Source of the DNA: Nymphalis io
Lineage: Eukaryota; Arthropoda; Insecta; Lepidoptera; Nymphalidae
Reading direction: 5' to 3'
Length of the DNA stretch: 64,000 nucleotides
NCBI RefSeq assembly: GCF_905147045.1
Contig: NC_065895.1
Coordinates: 5,461,001-5,525,000, forward strand
Part shown: positions 33,296-45,430 of the stretch, piece by piece
Numbering within the stretch: the first letter of the stretch is position 1
Layout of the letters: each line of letters opens with the position of its first letter
Made by a program: the position numbers and the translations under genes
Notes under the pieces: generated by a model
Database searches by the model: none
What the model saw: only the letters and a program-made list of their open reading frames with translations
What the model was told of the DNA's origin: nothing

Positions 33296-33450
33296 AGGTA
33301 GGCGGACTATCATATGGGCCACCTGATGGTAGTACTCACAATTTTTTAGGATATATTTACATTACGTGTGTAATACTTACATATCAATGCTTAGTATGGT
33401 TAAATTTCGAATTCTAGGGTGAGTGAGCCAGTGTAACTGTGTGTACTTAA
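33296..33450. repeat. Repeat family B, two pieces in opposite directions
   Basis: 33,301-33,335 is the minus-strand 3' end (catatgggccacctgatggt). 33,404-33,440 is a plus-strand middle piece (gggtgagtgagccagtgtaa). One copy cannot give this order, so it is a rearrangement or two insertions. Confidence 0.5.
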
Positions 33451-33914
33451 AAAAAAAGTTTGTTTTAAGTAGCTATAGGTCTATACAGATAAGCTTTATT
33501 ACTTTAGGTAATAATGGTAATAACAGTTTTTATTAATTATTATTCATAAAAGATTCACTGAATCAGTATTTTATCTATGATAAAAATGTCACTTAATTGT
33601 ATTAAGGTAAGGTATGCAACTCCAGTTAGTTATGGAGCTAGTGGACACAGATAATTAAGTTATTATTATGATCACGTTCCTAGGTTTGCAGTCTGTGGCC
33701 AGGACGCTGAAACTGCTGAAAACGGTCAAGTGCGAACTATTTGTTTGGTTATAAATAGAAACTAGGTTACATACAATAAAGGTAGCTATTATATATAGTA
33801 CAGTGAAAATAAAATAATGTTGTATATTTTGGACGTAGAATTTGGACGAATGTAGTGCTAAAAAAAACTCAAAAAAAAATAACCGTCTTATTCCATGGTT
33901 AATCAAAACGATTA

Positions 33915-34030
33915 TCCTAAATAAAGGCGAAAGTGAGTTAGTTTGCTTGTAACGTCTAAACTACTGAACCGATCATCGTGAAATTTTTCATACACACCAT
34001 AATATCTGGCCTATATATGGTATCTAGTGA
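33915..34030 (+). repeat. Repeat family E fragment
   Basis: 'aggcgaaagtgagttagtttgcttgtaacg', 'aaactactgaaccgatcatcgtg' and 'aaatttttcatacaca' match a tail repeat known to me from many lepidopteran sequences. Confidence 0.5.
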
Positions 34031-34601
34031 CTAATAATTGAAATGATGTATTCGTTTTATTTTACTGTGTATTAACAAGATTAGCGATAATACACTACAC
34101 TACACTTTCAACAAAACTGATAAATAAAATCTTACAGCGCTGTAGCCCAATTGCTGCACGAGCATGCATCGGAGAAACATATTATAATATTACAAAATTA
34201 AAATTAAAAAAAAAAATGAAAATTAGACTTAAATACCAAAATATTTGTAAAGATTAGAGGCAGTGATATTTTTTTGTATTTTAAAACCAACTTTATTCAG
34301 CCGTATTTTTATTTTTTAAAAGAAGCATTTTTTCTCTTAGGTAATACAGTTAAGAACAAATTTCAATTTTATGCTTATAAATATATATATACTTTAACAT
34401 GAGATTGTTGATAACAAACACGCCAGAAAAACGCAATTTGTTGCAAGAACGAAACATGCAGTACATTATAACAACATGCAACAACGATACATCTAAACAC
34501 GTTGAAAGTTTTATCCCTTACAATATTAAACTAAGAATTTAAAAGTAACCAAGTTTACACAACACACCATTAATCCATTAGCCAGCGTCTATCATTCATA
34601 G

Positions 34602-34796
34602 TATATAAGTTAGCGCGAATCGGACGACGATCTTAAACTCGCGCAGTTCCGCTGTAGTGCGACTTTGCAGTCGCAGTAAATTTATTTTAAAACTTTTATT
34701 TCAATTTATAGCTGTCTCGTTTATATTTCACAGTTAAACTAAAGACAACTATTTCTTTTGTACAGATAAAACAAAAATGCAGAAGTTTGAAAATAT
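34602..34796 (+). promoter_or_regulatory. Candidate TATA promoter with two small leader exons
   Basis: TATATAAG at 34,602-34,609 is followed by a GC-rich stretch, a possible donor GTAAAT at 34,676, a pyrimidine-rich acceptor TTCTTTTGTACAG ending at 34,765, and a short exon with caaaATG at 34,777 (MQKFEN) running into a donor GTATGT at 34,797. All pieces of a small 5' gene end occur in order and at plausible distances, but each motif is short and no downstream exon is found. A remnant LTR is an alternative. Confidence 0.25.
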
Positions 34797-34809
34797 GTAT
34801 GTATCTAAT

Positions 34810-35630
34810 ATAAATTGATAATAATTTCAAACGTTTCATAACGTCATAATTCAGGATATTCTACAATTTTATTTCTATTTCTACGACACCTACGTTTACT
34901 ACTATAACTAATGACACAAAAGACACGAAAGACATAAAAAAATAGTCTAACAAAAACGATACAAGTATTAATATTTTAATTTATTTTCTAATTAATGTGA
35001 TGTAAAATATTGACAACATAAATTTGCTTCACTACACAATAATTGTCAATTCTCGCCTCGATGAGTCAGATACAGAACTATAATTCGTACAGAGCTATAA
35101 TGCTAATAATAATAATGGTCAGGTAAAGATATGAAATTCACCTGTATTTCGTGACAATCGAATTAATCCCAAGCAGCTGATATACATAATACTTTTAAGT
35201 ACATTCAAACATCTTTAGTGCGTTACTCTAGCAAATTTTACCTACAGGGCAAATAATATAGGCTTACATCAAGCTCACAATCAATAATATAGTATATATT
35301 CAGAAAAGATTATTTTTATTAGTATTTTGTTGAACTGTATTTTGATGGTACGTGATAAAAGAACATTTACTGTTTAATGAGCTTGGTGGAACACATTCAA
35401 AATTCAGTTGCAAGGTTTGACCAAACGCTTGCTTGATATAGATGACATAGATGAACTTAAAAGAAAACTTATAAGTTAGGCAAATGTTTACATAAAGAAA
35501 ATGTATTACATCGCTTTTTTTATTAAATTGTTACCAAAAGCTTAACATATCTTTTTTGAATGCAATTGAAACCTTCAGAAAAGTGCCCTTGGGGAGTGAT
35601 CAGGTTATGTAAGATTCTTACCTAGTAAAA
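34810..35630. other. AT-rich non-coding DNA
   Basis: Nothing recognisable is seen. Confidence 0.4.
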
Positions 35631-35631
35631 A

Positions 35632-35727
35632 ATGAAGGCAGTCTTTGCCACGGATCAGAGACGCATGCTGTGCTCCGCTGGTGGCGTGGGGTTCTCCTCA
35701 GGAGGCTACTTTACATATCTATCCTAA
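35632..35727 (+). other. Unassigned 31-codon ORF in a GC-rich patch
   Basis: The ATG frame contains FATDQRRMLCSAGGVGFSSG and ends in TAA. The DNA from 35,590 to 35,740 is GC-richer than the surroundings. It may be a small gene, an exon or a fragment of a repeat in either direction; I do not recognise it. Confidence 0.2.
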
Positions 35728-35892
35728 CTGACCCTACTAGTTCACCGATATGAATTCCTTAAAACTGTAATCAATTTATTAACCTTTAAAAAACTATTGA
35801 CTCTGATCTTTGCTCTAATAAACACAAAAGACAAGTTTAACCAACAAATAAAGCAAACCGTATTTTAGGAATAAACATCGACACTTCCATAA

Positions 35893-36025
35893 TAGACGAT
35901 TTTAGGAAGATAGCGGGTGCTCAATGGATGCGACTAGCACAGGACCGGGAGAACTGGCGCGCCTGTGAGGAGGCCTATGTCCAGCAGTAGATGAATGTGG
36001 GCTGAATATGACTACCATAATATAC
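35893..36025 (+). repeat. RTE-type LINE 3' end
   Basis: Translated it gives DDFRKIAGAQWMRLAQDREN, then an EEAYVQQ end, the C-terminus of RTE-type ORFs. It nearly matches 41,880-42,010 base for base, so both come from one RTE subfamily, different from the two long copies. Confidence 0.75.
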
Positions 36026-36835
36026 TATTAATTATATTTAAAAAAATTAATAAATACAATTTTGAAAAAAGATAAATTACCACATACATTTCAGTTTCTA
36101 ATGTTATTAAATAATAAACAATTCAAATGACGATGATACCTACGTAAAATCAAAATGAATGTTCGCTGTAAATTCATTTGGTTTGATTAAAAGGCAATGT
36201 ACACAGAGAGTTAATCGTATAATACACGCTGTTTAAACTGACGAAGCCATCAACAGTACAAACAAAACCGGAATATGCGACAGACCCCCTTACAAACACA
36301 ATGAATGTGCTGTAGGATTAATCCGTATAAAATTAATAGAGGGAATTGAGATAACAATGGAGCAACTATCCATCGCTTGAAATAGTAAATTAATAATTAT
36401 AATACTGATGTTTCTTATGTATAACTTGTACAAAATGGTTTATATTACCATTTTCAACATCATCATAATTGTTCGCTCGATTATGTAATGTGTTTGCTAT
36501 TACGTTTGAATAAACCGTTTGATAGTGAATATGCAATTAAAACTTATTTGCAATTTTATTCGCATCAAGAACAATTATTTCACAATAACATCAAATCTGT
36601 TATTTTCATTTTGGTATTTACAATGAATATGTATGTATGTGTGTCTCTGTGTGATAAAGATGTCGTGACAGTAAGCCATCAGTTACGTGCAAGGTCGGAA
36701 CTTACAACAAAAGTAAAGAAAAGCGTTTTATTTCATAATTAGCTCTAACTATAACTTAAACAACATATCATTCCAAAATAGGAGTATGTAAACTAAAATA
36801 ATAAAGCTTATAACGTACTTATTTATTAATTATTA
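36026..36835. other. AT-rich non-coding DNA
   Basis: An 84-codon frame at 36,488-36,742 has no known motif and looks accidental. Confidence 0.4.
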
Positions 36836-38014
36836 TTAGGTCCTTACATATAAAATTAGCGTTTTATCGTACTGACCACTTTGATCTGAAATATCTCCTC
36901 TTTAGTTAAGAATTCCAAATTCAAATTTATAAATTCATTTAGCTGGTACATTTTAGTTTTGAAAATAGCAATTCATTTGTTTTTTCTTCATTATTTTTTT
37001 CTTTGGCGTCGCTTATGGAACATTACGCACAATGGAAAACATGAAATATCGGTATATTTACGAGTACGAGTTCTACCGTGGCATCAGTGCTGCAGAAACA
37101 GCTCCAAGGATTAATGATGTGTACGGCGCTGGTGTCACAAAAGAAAGCACGGTACCTTTTTGGTTTCAACATTTTCGTTCTGGAATTTTCGACCTTCAGA
37201 ACCAACCCCGTGAACGGCCGGAGACCAAAGTGGAAAATGAAGAATTAAAGGCTATTGTTGAAGCGGATCCATAAGTACCTCATGAATTGAGTGAAGAGTA
37301 AATCAAACTTGCTGTGTTACTTTGCTCAACCGACACAATAATAAAGTTATTTTAAATCGAATCATTACTTGTGATAAAAAGTGGATATTGAACAATAATC
37401 GGAAGCGCTCGTCGCAATGGCTGAACCCTGGAGACCCAGCCAAATCCTGACCTAAACGAAAATTGACTCAGAAAAATTTACTTCTGAGTTTTTGGTGGAC
37501 TAGCGCCGGTGTCGTTCACTACAGCTTTCTAAAATCTGGCCAAATGATTACTGCAGATATCTATTGTCAGCAACTGCAAATCATGAAGGAAGAACTAGCT
37601 GCTAAACAACCGAGATTGGTCAATCGCTCTAGGCCACTGCTGCTTCACGACAACACAAGATCACACACTGCACAACAAACAACCACTATGTTAGATGAGC
37701 AACAATTGGAATGTCTGCCACATCCACCGTTCTCCCCGAACCTTGCTCCAACAGATTACCATTTTTTCCGGAATTTGGACAATTTCTTACAAGAAAAAAA
37801 ATTCAACTCCGATGCGGCAGTCCAAATCGCCTTCAAAGAGTTTACTGATTCTCGCCCCCATGGGTTCTTTAGTAAACTACCTATGAGATGGCAAAAGTGC
37901 ATAGATAACAACGGTGCATACTTTGATAAATTAAATATATTTACAAAAATTGAAATTGAAATTTACTTTATATTCCTCCCGTACAAAACGATAATTTCAT
38001 ATGTAGGGACCTAA
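36836..38014 (+). mobile_element. mariner (cecropia-type) DNA transposon, 1179 bp
   Basis: TTAGGTCCTTACATATAAAA at the left and the complementary TTTCATATGTAGGGACCTAA at the right are bounded by TA (36,834-36,835 and 38,015-38,016). It is about 120 bp shorter than the first copy because of internal deletions. Confidence 0.93.
37032..37990 (+). pseudogene. mariner transposase pseudogene
   Basis: The N-terminal DNA-binding part (MENMKYRYIYEYEF to VEADP) ends at a stop at 37,272. The linker region is deleted and shifted. The catalytic C-terminal part is open at 37,463-38,014, with LLLHDNTRSH and APTDYHFFRNL carrying the second and third Asp of the DD34D triad. The region of the first Asp (near 37,370, cttgtgataaaaagtgg) is in another frame. 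The last residues read through into the inverted repeat. Confidence 0.9.
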
Positions 38015-38388
38015 TATATAACCACCACATTTATATTCAAAAAGTCTTAATAACTTAGACCTTCCGCTTACGGTGATAATTCATAATTAGAATGAAATTA
38101 AACCGCAAGACATGTCTTGTAACAAGCTTTCAACTAAAATTGGAATTTCTTATTATACTTTGCGTTTGTAAAACGGTATTTGTAATTACCAGATAGATTC
38201 AGCTTCGCAGCATATTCAGTAAGAATACTTTAACGACTAACATTGATACAACTGTTGTAGTTATTTCTCTGGTACTATGTTTTGTAGTATATTACTTTGA
38301 GGTAACATTAGATTGTAAACTTTCATATTAGTACATTTAATAATAGGTAACAGTACCTACTATTAAATATTTTTATATATTTTATTTC

Positions 38389-38618
38389 GGACTGCCTTGT
38401 TGGTCTAGTGGCTTGATGTAAGGCCGCAGACCTTGAGGTCCTGGGTTCAATTCCCAGGTCGGGCCAATAAAAAGTTATTGGGTTTTTCACGTCTTAACAA
38501 CTCAACGGATCATCATGAAATTTAACGTAAGCCTTGTCCAGGGTACAGAAAAGGTTATACGGTAACCTAACCTAACATAACCAGTGGCCCACGACTCACA
38601 AGCGGGCGAAAACTAGTT
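38389..38618 (+). repeat. tRNA-derived SINE, family D
   Basis: The head has box A TTGGTCTAGTGGC (about 38,400-38,412) and box B GGGTTCAATTCCC (38,443-38,455), as in a tRNA gene. It is followed by 'gggccaataaaaagttattggg'. The rest ('caacggatcatcatgaaattt' to 'cacaagcgggcgaaaactag') resembles repeat family E, so the tail was probably borrowed from its LINE partner. It is not a functional tRNA: the ends do not pair into an acceptor stem. Confidence 0.75.
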
Positions 38619-38619
38619 G

Positions 38620-39855
38620 ACAATACCTATAATTGAAAGTATAATTACTAATATATAATATACATAATTTTAAGCTTCTTATTGTATTGTTCCAACATTT
38701 ATTGATAGTTCAAATAAAATAAAAATTACAAAAGAGCCGTTGAATTATTTTTATTCTTAGAGAGAATGTTCTTTCGCAATGTTTTTGGCGATGCCGGAAT
38801 ACTTGCAGCATACGTACATACATCTGCTGCAGTAATCTATATATATCCAGATCAATATTGACTATTTTTATACAAACATTGACAACTATTTCATAAACAT
38901 AATAATTAAAGATGTAGGCGTTTAAGATAGAACCTTAACACCAAGTTTCCGACACGGCCCAGTCAGCTACACTCCAAGCCAGTGGTAGCTTAATATTTAA
39001 TTAATCTTGTAAAATAACGATTAAAAAGTATATAATTGTTATATTAGTTATAATATTTACAATTCCATATCGAATTAAGTTTGTAACTTACCAAGAGATT
39101 CTTTATAGAATTTATAATAGTTATTATGTGAAACCGACTTAATCATAGAAACTTATACGACATATACCTCATACTCGTTTTTTAATATTTTTTAAAGCAA
39201 TACACCCTGTTTTTAAACTTGATCTAAGGCCGAGTACCGAAACACATAGCCATAGGGGTCAATTCAGACTTACGATTTTCACGTCATTACGCAGTTCATA
39301 CAATGGCCATTGAGCTGTCGAGAGTAATAAAAAAAAGTTGAGTCTAGTTCGTTTGATGGATGTTACATGACATTGATTGGTTTCGTAATTGGTTGAATAG
39401 CGGACACGCTATTGATGCGCGGGTCTAATGATTAAGACTTCACAATCAGTGAGGACCGACCATCGTTTTAAATCCACAATTGTTAAACGACGACAAATTA
39501 TTCGATAACTGTTATTTTTATCAATAATCTATTAAAGTACTTTATTGTAGTTAAAACACGATTTATAAAAAAGAAATGCATAAGCCATTGTAAATATTTA
39601 TATATTCACGCTTTAGAGATTTTAGTACACACATCCGACCGACATCATTAAAACCGGGAGTGTGACTTGACGAGGTCATAATTAAACCCTCAAGGTCGTA
39701 AGATATTCGAAAATTACAAGACGAAAATATTTATTAAAAACTGTAAGTATAATATAAACGACACACCTGTAACTTTTACCTCAGTAAACATTGAAGTTTG
39801 AAAGAAAAATGATGTTTGTTGGTATTTTTTAACTATATTTTTTTTCCATTTGTAG
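38620..39855. other. AT-rich non-coding DNA
   Basis: No element is recognised. A GC-richer patch lies at about 39,225-39,330. Confidence 0.4.
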
Positions 39856-40071
39856 CCAACAAATCGGAACGAACTAATAATCGATAGTACTTTACGAGTC
39901 GGAGCTCTCGTTGACCTGCATAAACAGAGCGAGTCTCGCGATACCTTTCAAACTTCCCCGGAGATTGAGTTGCTTGAAAATGGAACAAGTTTTAAAGCTA
40001 TCCAATTCGAAAAAGTGGAAATTACATTCAAATACATAAAAATTACGTTCACAATGTGGAAAAGGTTTTAA
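39856..40071 (+). other. Candidate exon, 71 open codons after a strong acceptor
   Basis: A long pyrimidine run ending TTTTTCCATTTGTAG (AG at 39,854-39,855) is followed by 71 open codons to TAA at 40,069-40,071. They contain LIIDSTLRVGALVDLHKQSE in the GC-richer first half. The second half is AT-rich and lysine-rich, more like random sequence. Family unknown; open frames of this length do arise by chance. Confidence 0.25.
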
Positions 40072-40608
40072 AAATATAAAAAGAGTGTGAGTGACTATAT
40101 TAACATTTTTATTTATAAACCTACACGATTAAAAAACTATATAGAAATGAATATGGTACGAATCATAATAATATTCACATCACACACACACACATTAATT
40201 TTAACATTTCGTAACCTAATCGCAACATAATATTATTAAATGTCCAAAATATTAATTTTACTAAAATATGATATTCGAGGAATTTATGAATTGATAAGTA
40301 TTCGAAATAATTAAATAAACAAATAAAATGATCACACTACGCTTTCCTTTACTATGCAAGTCCTTTGAAACTAAAATCCAGGTGGCTTTTCGTACAGGAC
40401 AAGTCGTCCTGGGGGGTTTCCACGTCCAAGCAATTAGTAGAAAATAGCTAACCATCACATATAAATTGCTAGTTATAAATTACTTTTATAAATAAAAATA
40501 ATTATTAAGCAGGTCAATTTGCACATCGCTCAATGTCACCTTTTGTCTCTGTGAGAATGATAATACTTACTTATGTATTTCTCTTGGATCTTTCTATATA
40601 ATAACTAT
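40072..40608. other. AT-rich non-coding DNA
   Basis: It holds a short (CA)n tract near 40,183-40,194 and an unexplained GC patch at 40,380-40,435; no gene. Confidence 0.4.
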
Positions 40609-40850
40609 GGTCTCCTCACCTATCGACGGTTGGAATTTATTCCACCACGCTGCTCCAATGCAATATACATGTGGAAGGTTTTTATTCGACACAAGCAGGT
40701 TTTCACATTATGTCTTCCTTCACCGCTAAGCACGAGATGAATTATGAACACATGAAATTAAGCACATGAAACTTCAGTAATGGTCGTTTGGATTTAATTT
40801 GCGATCATCGGTAAAATTCACGTAGTCTAACCACTGGGCCATCTCATATT
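40609..40850 (-). repeat. SINE family A, nearly complete, diverged
   Basis: 'tccaccacgctgctccaatgc', 'cttcaccgctaagcacgagatgaatt' and the 5' end 'ctaaccactgggccatctca' are present. The 3' terminal piece is replaced or lost. Confidence 0.75.
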
Positions 40851-40904
40851 ATCGGTTAATATAATCCCATGATTAACTCACTGTATTTTTGTATTGTAAA
40901 TAAT

Positions 40905-41157
40905 GCGGAATGGCAAATGGGCTTCCTGATGGTAAATGGTCACCACTATAGACATTAACGCTGTAAGATATATTAACCAACTCTAATATCGTCAATGCGC
41001 CTTTGGGACTAAAATGTTGTCCTTTGCGCCTGTAGTTACACAAACTCACTCACTCTTCGTACCGGAACACAAGAATTTCAAAAATATTACTATTTGATAG
41101 AATATCTGATGTGTGTAATACCTAAACAGACTGACTTGCACAAAGCCCTACCACGAA
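40905..41157 (-). repeat. Repeat family B, diverged, nearly complete
   Basis: From 'gggcttcctgatggtaaatggtcacc' at the left to 'gcacaaagccctaccacg' at the right it follows the reverse complement of the reference. Confidence 0.75.
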
Positions 41158-41711
41158 ATAAGATCTATATGTATTATGCACACAATCTATATATATGTAT
41201 GTATAGCTTTATTATTATGGAGTAGAAATGGTCTCATTTGGTGTTAAAACATTTTACGATTTTAACAGACGAGGTAAAAAATTTAATAGCTTACAGGTAC
41301 ATCTTAACAACTTCGGTTTTACGATAATAGAAAATTTACGTCTTTTGAAAGTTACGTCACAGCTAAATTTAATTTATTTATTAAATAAATACGGCGACAT
41401 AAATTGATAAAAAAGAGACAAATTTCGATTTACCCTTTTTAATCCGTATATAATGTTTACCATATTAAGTTAGATACAAATATCTTTATAACTTTCTAAC
41501 TAACCGATTTGCGGTTGCCATTCTCACGGGAGAATAACCATCTCAACAAGTGTGTAACAAACTCAAGTGCATTCTCTATTCACTCACAACTCTATAGGTA
41601 CGAGAACTGAAAACTTCTAATTTCTACAAATCAGGTTGCCACTGATGAATTGATGAATGACCGACTTATGTTAATAATTTTATCAAAATTCCAATTGAAT
41701 TTACTATTACT

Positions 41712-41772
41712 ATAAAATGCTGTTTCGATTTCAAGCGTGAGTGTGCCAGTGTAATTATAGGCATAAAGACCA
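41712..41772 (+). repeat. Repeat family B, short fragment
   Basis: 'tttcgatttcaagcgtgagtgtgccagtgtaattataggc' matches the middle of the reference. Confidence 0.55.
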
Positions 41773-41845
41773 TTTATTCCATGATTATTCTGTAAAATCT
41801 ATTTCCGTTTCTTATATTTATATAAGAAAGGAAATATATAATAAG

Positions 41846-42002
41846 GTCTAGAGAAGCAAAAAAGTCAGTGGGCAGACCACCCGTCCGATAGTCAGACGAT
41901 TTTAGGAAAATGGCGGGTGCTCAATGGATGCGACTAGCACAGGACCGGGAGAATTGGCGCGACTGTGGCCTATGTCCAGCAGTGGATAAATGTGGGCTGA
42001 AT

Positions 42003-42037
<35 letters not shown>
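41846..42037 (+). repeat. RTE-type LINE 3' end with (GAT)n tail
   Basis: 'tcagtgggcagaccacccgtcc' encodes the SVGRPPV motif; then AGAQWMRLAQDREN, and the element ends in a run of GAT units (about 42,003-42,037). Simple trinucleotide tails and 5' truncation are typical of RTE insertions. It is the closest relative of 35,893-36,025. Confidence 0.85.
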
Positions 42038-44520
42038 ATTTATTTAAAGTAAATAAGACAATAATATTTGAAACTTACATAGCTACATTTCAAAGAAATA
42101 TGTCTGCCTCATCATTCTCCCGAGACGTCATCATTGTAGGTGTTCACCTTTATTCGATCGATTTATTTACATACGACGAACACTAAAGACTTCATTATCT
42201 ATGATGTACAAATTTCGTTTATTTCCTCGGACATGTGCGCTATCTTATTATAATGTAATTGGTAATCATTTCCAATAATATTATATTATTCGTTTAAGTG
42301 AAAGTGTCGTTTTGTGCAGAAATGTTTCAACCCACCAAAACACCAATAAAAGTTATTAAGATTTAAATGAGAAAAGTGTTTATTCAATTGCTTATTCACC
42401 CAAATAGAAATTTTTGTAGATAAGTTTAAAGAATTCCTAGACAAATTCTGCTACATTAAAATTTATACTAACGATGATAAACTTATTTGATGAAATGGTA
42501 CAAACTAAATTTAAAAATAAACATATTCATTACATATGGAATTTTAAAACTTGAAATTTGAAAGAATTAATCGAGTATAATATATACGAATTGAATGATT
42601 TTACAGTATTCGTTTTGTTTAGTTTGTGTGTTGGATCATTTTTGCACAACACGGATAACGGATCAATTTATCGATGAACGCTCGACAGGTTTTAGGTAGA
42701 ATACGGTTTTCATCATCATGGACCGAAAACATTTTAATCATCTCAACGACCAGCAACAAGAATATTTAATAAAAATTAAAAATGAAAATTAATGCATTGA
42801 AATAATTAAATATATGTGTTGCTTTACTTATAATTATAACCTCATGTAAGTTAGGCATTCTTATATTTATTCATATCTCCACAGACGTGTTGTTCGTGGT
42901 TTTCCTATAATGTGGATTTACGTTATTTTGCATATGCCTGCATGGTTTTACTGCGTGGCAGTATCACAATTACATTTACAAGTATTATGTTATTTGTCTA
43001 AGTAAAATTACCTTTAAACTAGAATTTTACTACGCTTATATTCAAGTTGTTTCATGTACAAGTTACAATTGAAATCATGGATTAAAGAGTTTCACGCAAA
43101 ACAAATTCCAAAGAAAATTTTCCTAACATTGCTTGCAATAAATAAAAGGCAAGGCCAAACCTTCGCGTGATTATTTCGAAATATTCCGCTGTCTGTTAAA
43201 GTCGTGAAAATGCAGTAAGCGTGTTTGAACCTTTATATAAGTCTTCCTGCTGTAAAGTAGAATTATTACAATATGACTTAAACATTTCTTATAGTTGTGT
43301 ACTAGTTTATGAAAGTAATATTGGTAACGGGTAAATTTCCCACTGGTGAGGAAAAGACTTCTTTATTAAAATGAGGTTTTCTAATTCCAGCTATATATTA
43401 TTCTAATACACTGATCCACTATGAATTCGTATGTACTTTAGGATTTCATTCAATACGTATTTTACCTTTACTTTCACTGTTTCGATTTAGGTCATGAAAA
43501 TTCATTGATACTTGTCCAAATTTAAACGCGGTCTTCTTTAAGTCATGTATTAATACCACTATAATTAATATTCCATTACCGACTCAAAAATATATTAACC
43601 TCAGTCAAATATAGGTAGGTGTTTTTATAAAAACTCAAGTTCAATACTGAAAGATTATTGTAGGCGTTTTTACAAACATTTAATGTAGCTATCGTCTACA
43701 ATTCTTATAACTGTGTGGGAGGAACAGAAGATCTCATTCAACAATAAAACTTGACATTTTGCAAAGGTGCTTGTATTCGCCTACGCGAAAACCCATATTC
43801 ATAACTGGAATCGGATACGTTTTAATAATTATTCATTTTACAGTTTAATTTAAAATATAGACATGAATTTATTACTTTATACTTTTTAAATAATGACATT
43901 TTTTTATTTTCATTAAGGTAAAATTAAAAATGTATTAATTATAAAGTTCTAAAAAAAGATCAAATTCTAAGTTTATCAATAATCGTTGATCGCTTAATAA
44001 CTGGGTGTGATGTGCTTTATAATCAAATTCCAAAACACTTTATGCACGTAATAAATTTAATTATTGTGTTAAAAATATGTCGATAAATTAGTAATAATAC
44101 TGTAAATATTATATACGATTAAATATTAATTTGATTATAATGTAATTTATCGTCAGAAAAGAGTAACTACCGAAGTCTCTTGCCGGTAACTTTAAATTAA
44201 TTTCATCTTGTCGATTTAAATGACGATTCAAAAGTACCTTTAAAAGAATATTTAAATATTTTGATATTGTTTTTTTTTAACTGTACTCGCTTTATTTCTA
44301 ATAAGGAAGACTTCTTAATTCAATAGTAAATTTTTTAACGATTTTAAAATAAGAATTAAAGAATTGCTATTGACAAACAAAAAGAGCAGTAGTCATTAAA
44401 GCTTGACAGTTAAAGAATGTGTTAAGCGTTTCTTTGTTGTATTATGTACTTATAAGAAACTGAGAGCCGTTATGACTTAGTGTATAGAAGATGCACTACA
44501 GAATTTTCATTTACTTTTTT
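42038..44520. other. AT-rich non-coding DNA
   Basis: No gene is supported. A very decayed family-A SINE may span 43,330-43,560 (minus), from 'aatttcccactggtgagg' to 'tttaaacgcggtc', but similarity is slight. Confidence 0.4.
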
Positions 44521-44524
44521 AATT

Positions 44525-44702
44525 CATGTTATGCTCGGCTCAGAAGGAAACCTTCATGAGAAAACCTACATGTGGTGGATCTACCAGATGATAATCTACC
44601 ACGAGTATCCAACAACCCGCAATGGATCAGCGTAGTAAGCTGCTTCTCCTCGAAAAAGAGAGAGCCCTTAGCCCAGCAGTAAGACATTTACTGGTTGTAC
44701 CT
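44525..44702 (+). repeat. SINE family A, 3' half
   Basis: 'aggaaaccttcatgagaaaacctacatg', 'caacccgcaatggatcagcgt' and 'agcccagcagtaagacatttactggttgt' match the reference. Confidence 0.7.
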
Positions 44703-45284
44703 TTAAATTTTTTCCTCTACATAATATGAAACAGGAACAGTAACAATAGTTCTCGTAATAAACAAACGCTTATTAAATAAACGTTTAAAAGATTTTCTTA
44801 TTAATAATGTCACTTATGATTTGTTATAAGAAATAATATTGATATAGGTAATCCAGAAATTATTCAAATTAGCGGTAAACTATTATATATCGCACCAAAG
44901 TTTCCACTTACGAGACCAGGCGACAATCTCGACTCGAAAGTTACTCTGCCACAGTGAAATTGCTCTTGCAATGAATTTACTATGACAATTTTTATTAAAA
45001 TTTACGCTTTTACATAGTATTAGAGTTCATTTGCAAAATAACAGTGATTAACAGTTCCTGAATGAACAATATAAGAAATTTAATCAAACGCTTTTAACTT
45101 TCGCGTTGTGTATTATCCATTTTACATATTATATTTGCTTGTGACCACGAAAATTCTAATAACAACATGCAACTACGTCGAAAGTTCGGGCTTAGCAGAA
45201 ATATAAAATTTAATAATTAGATTTTTACTTTTTGTTAAGAATACCATGTTTGAAGAACGGACTAAAAAGTACATTTTTTTACTT

Positions 45285-45430
45285 CATGGTAGGACTGTGT
45301 GTTTACTCATTATGTATTCTACCACAAATCAGCAACACCTAGTATTACCTAGTAACTACAGGCACGAGGGATAAAACATTTTAGTTCCCAAGGTTGGCGG
45401 AACACTGGCGATGTAAGTAATAGTTAATAT
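45285..45430 (+). repeat. Repeat family B, diverged, internally shortened
   Basis: 'catggtaggactgtgtg', 'tattctaccacaaatcagcaa' and 'ttttagttcccaaggttggcgg' are recognisable. A further SINE-A crumb may follow at 45,473-45,500. Confidence 0.6.

Noticed and set aside
36488..36742. 84-codon plus-strand frame
   Set aside because: AT-rich, no motif, no conserved neighbours; expected by chance in 64 kb.
38389..38465. Functional tRNA gene
   Set aside because: Boxes A and B are present but the ends do not pair as an acceptor stem and the sequence continues into a SINE body.
38560..38578. Telomere-like CCTAA repeats
   Set aside because: Only two units; insufficient for telomeric origin and part of the SINE tail.
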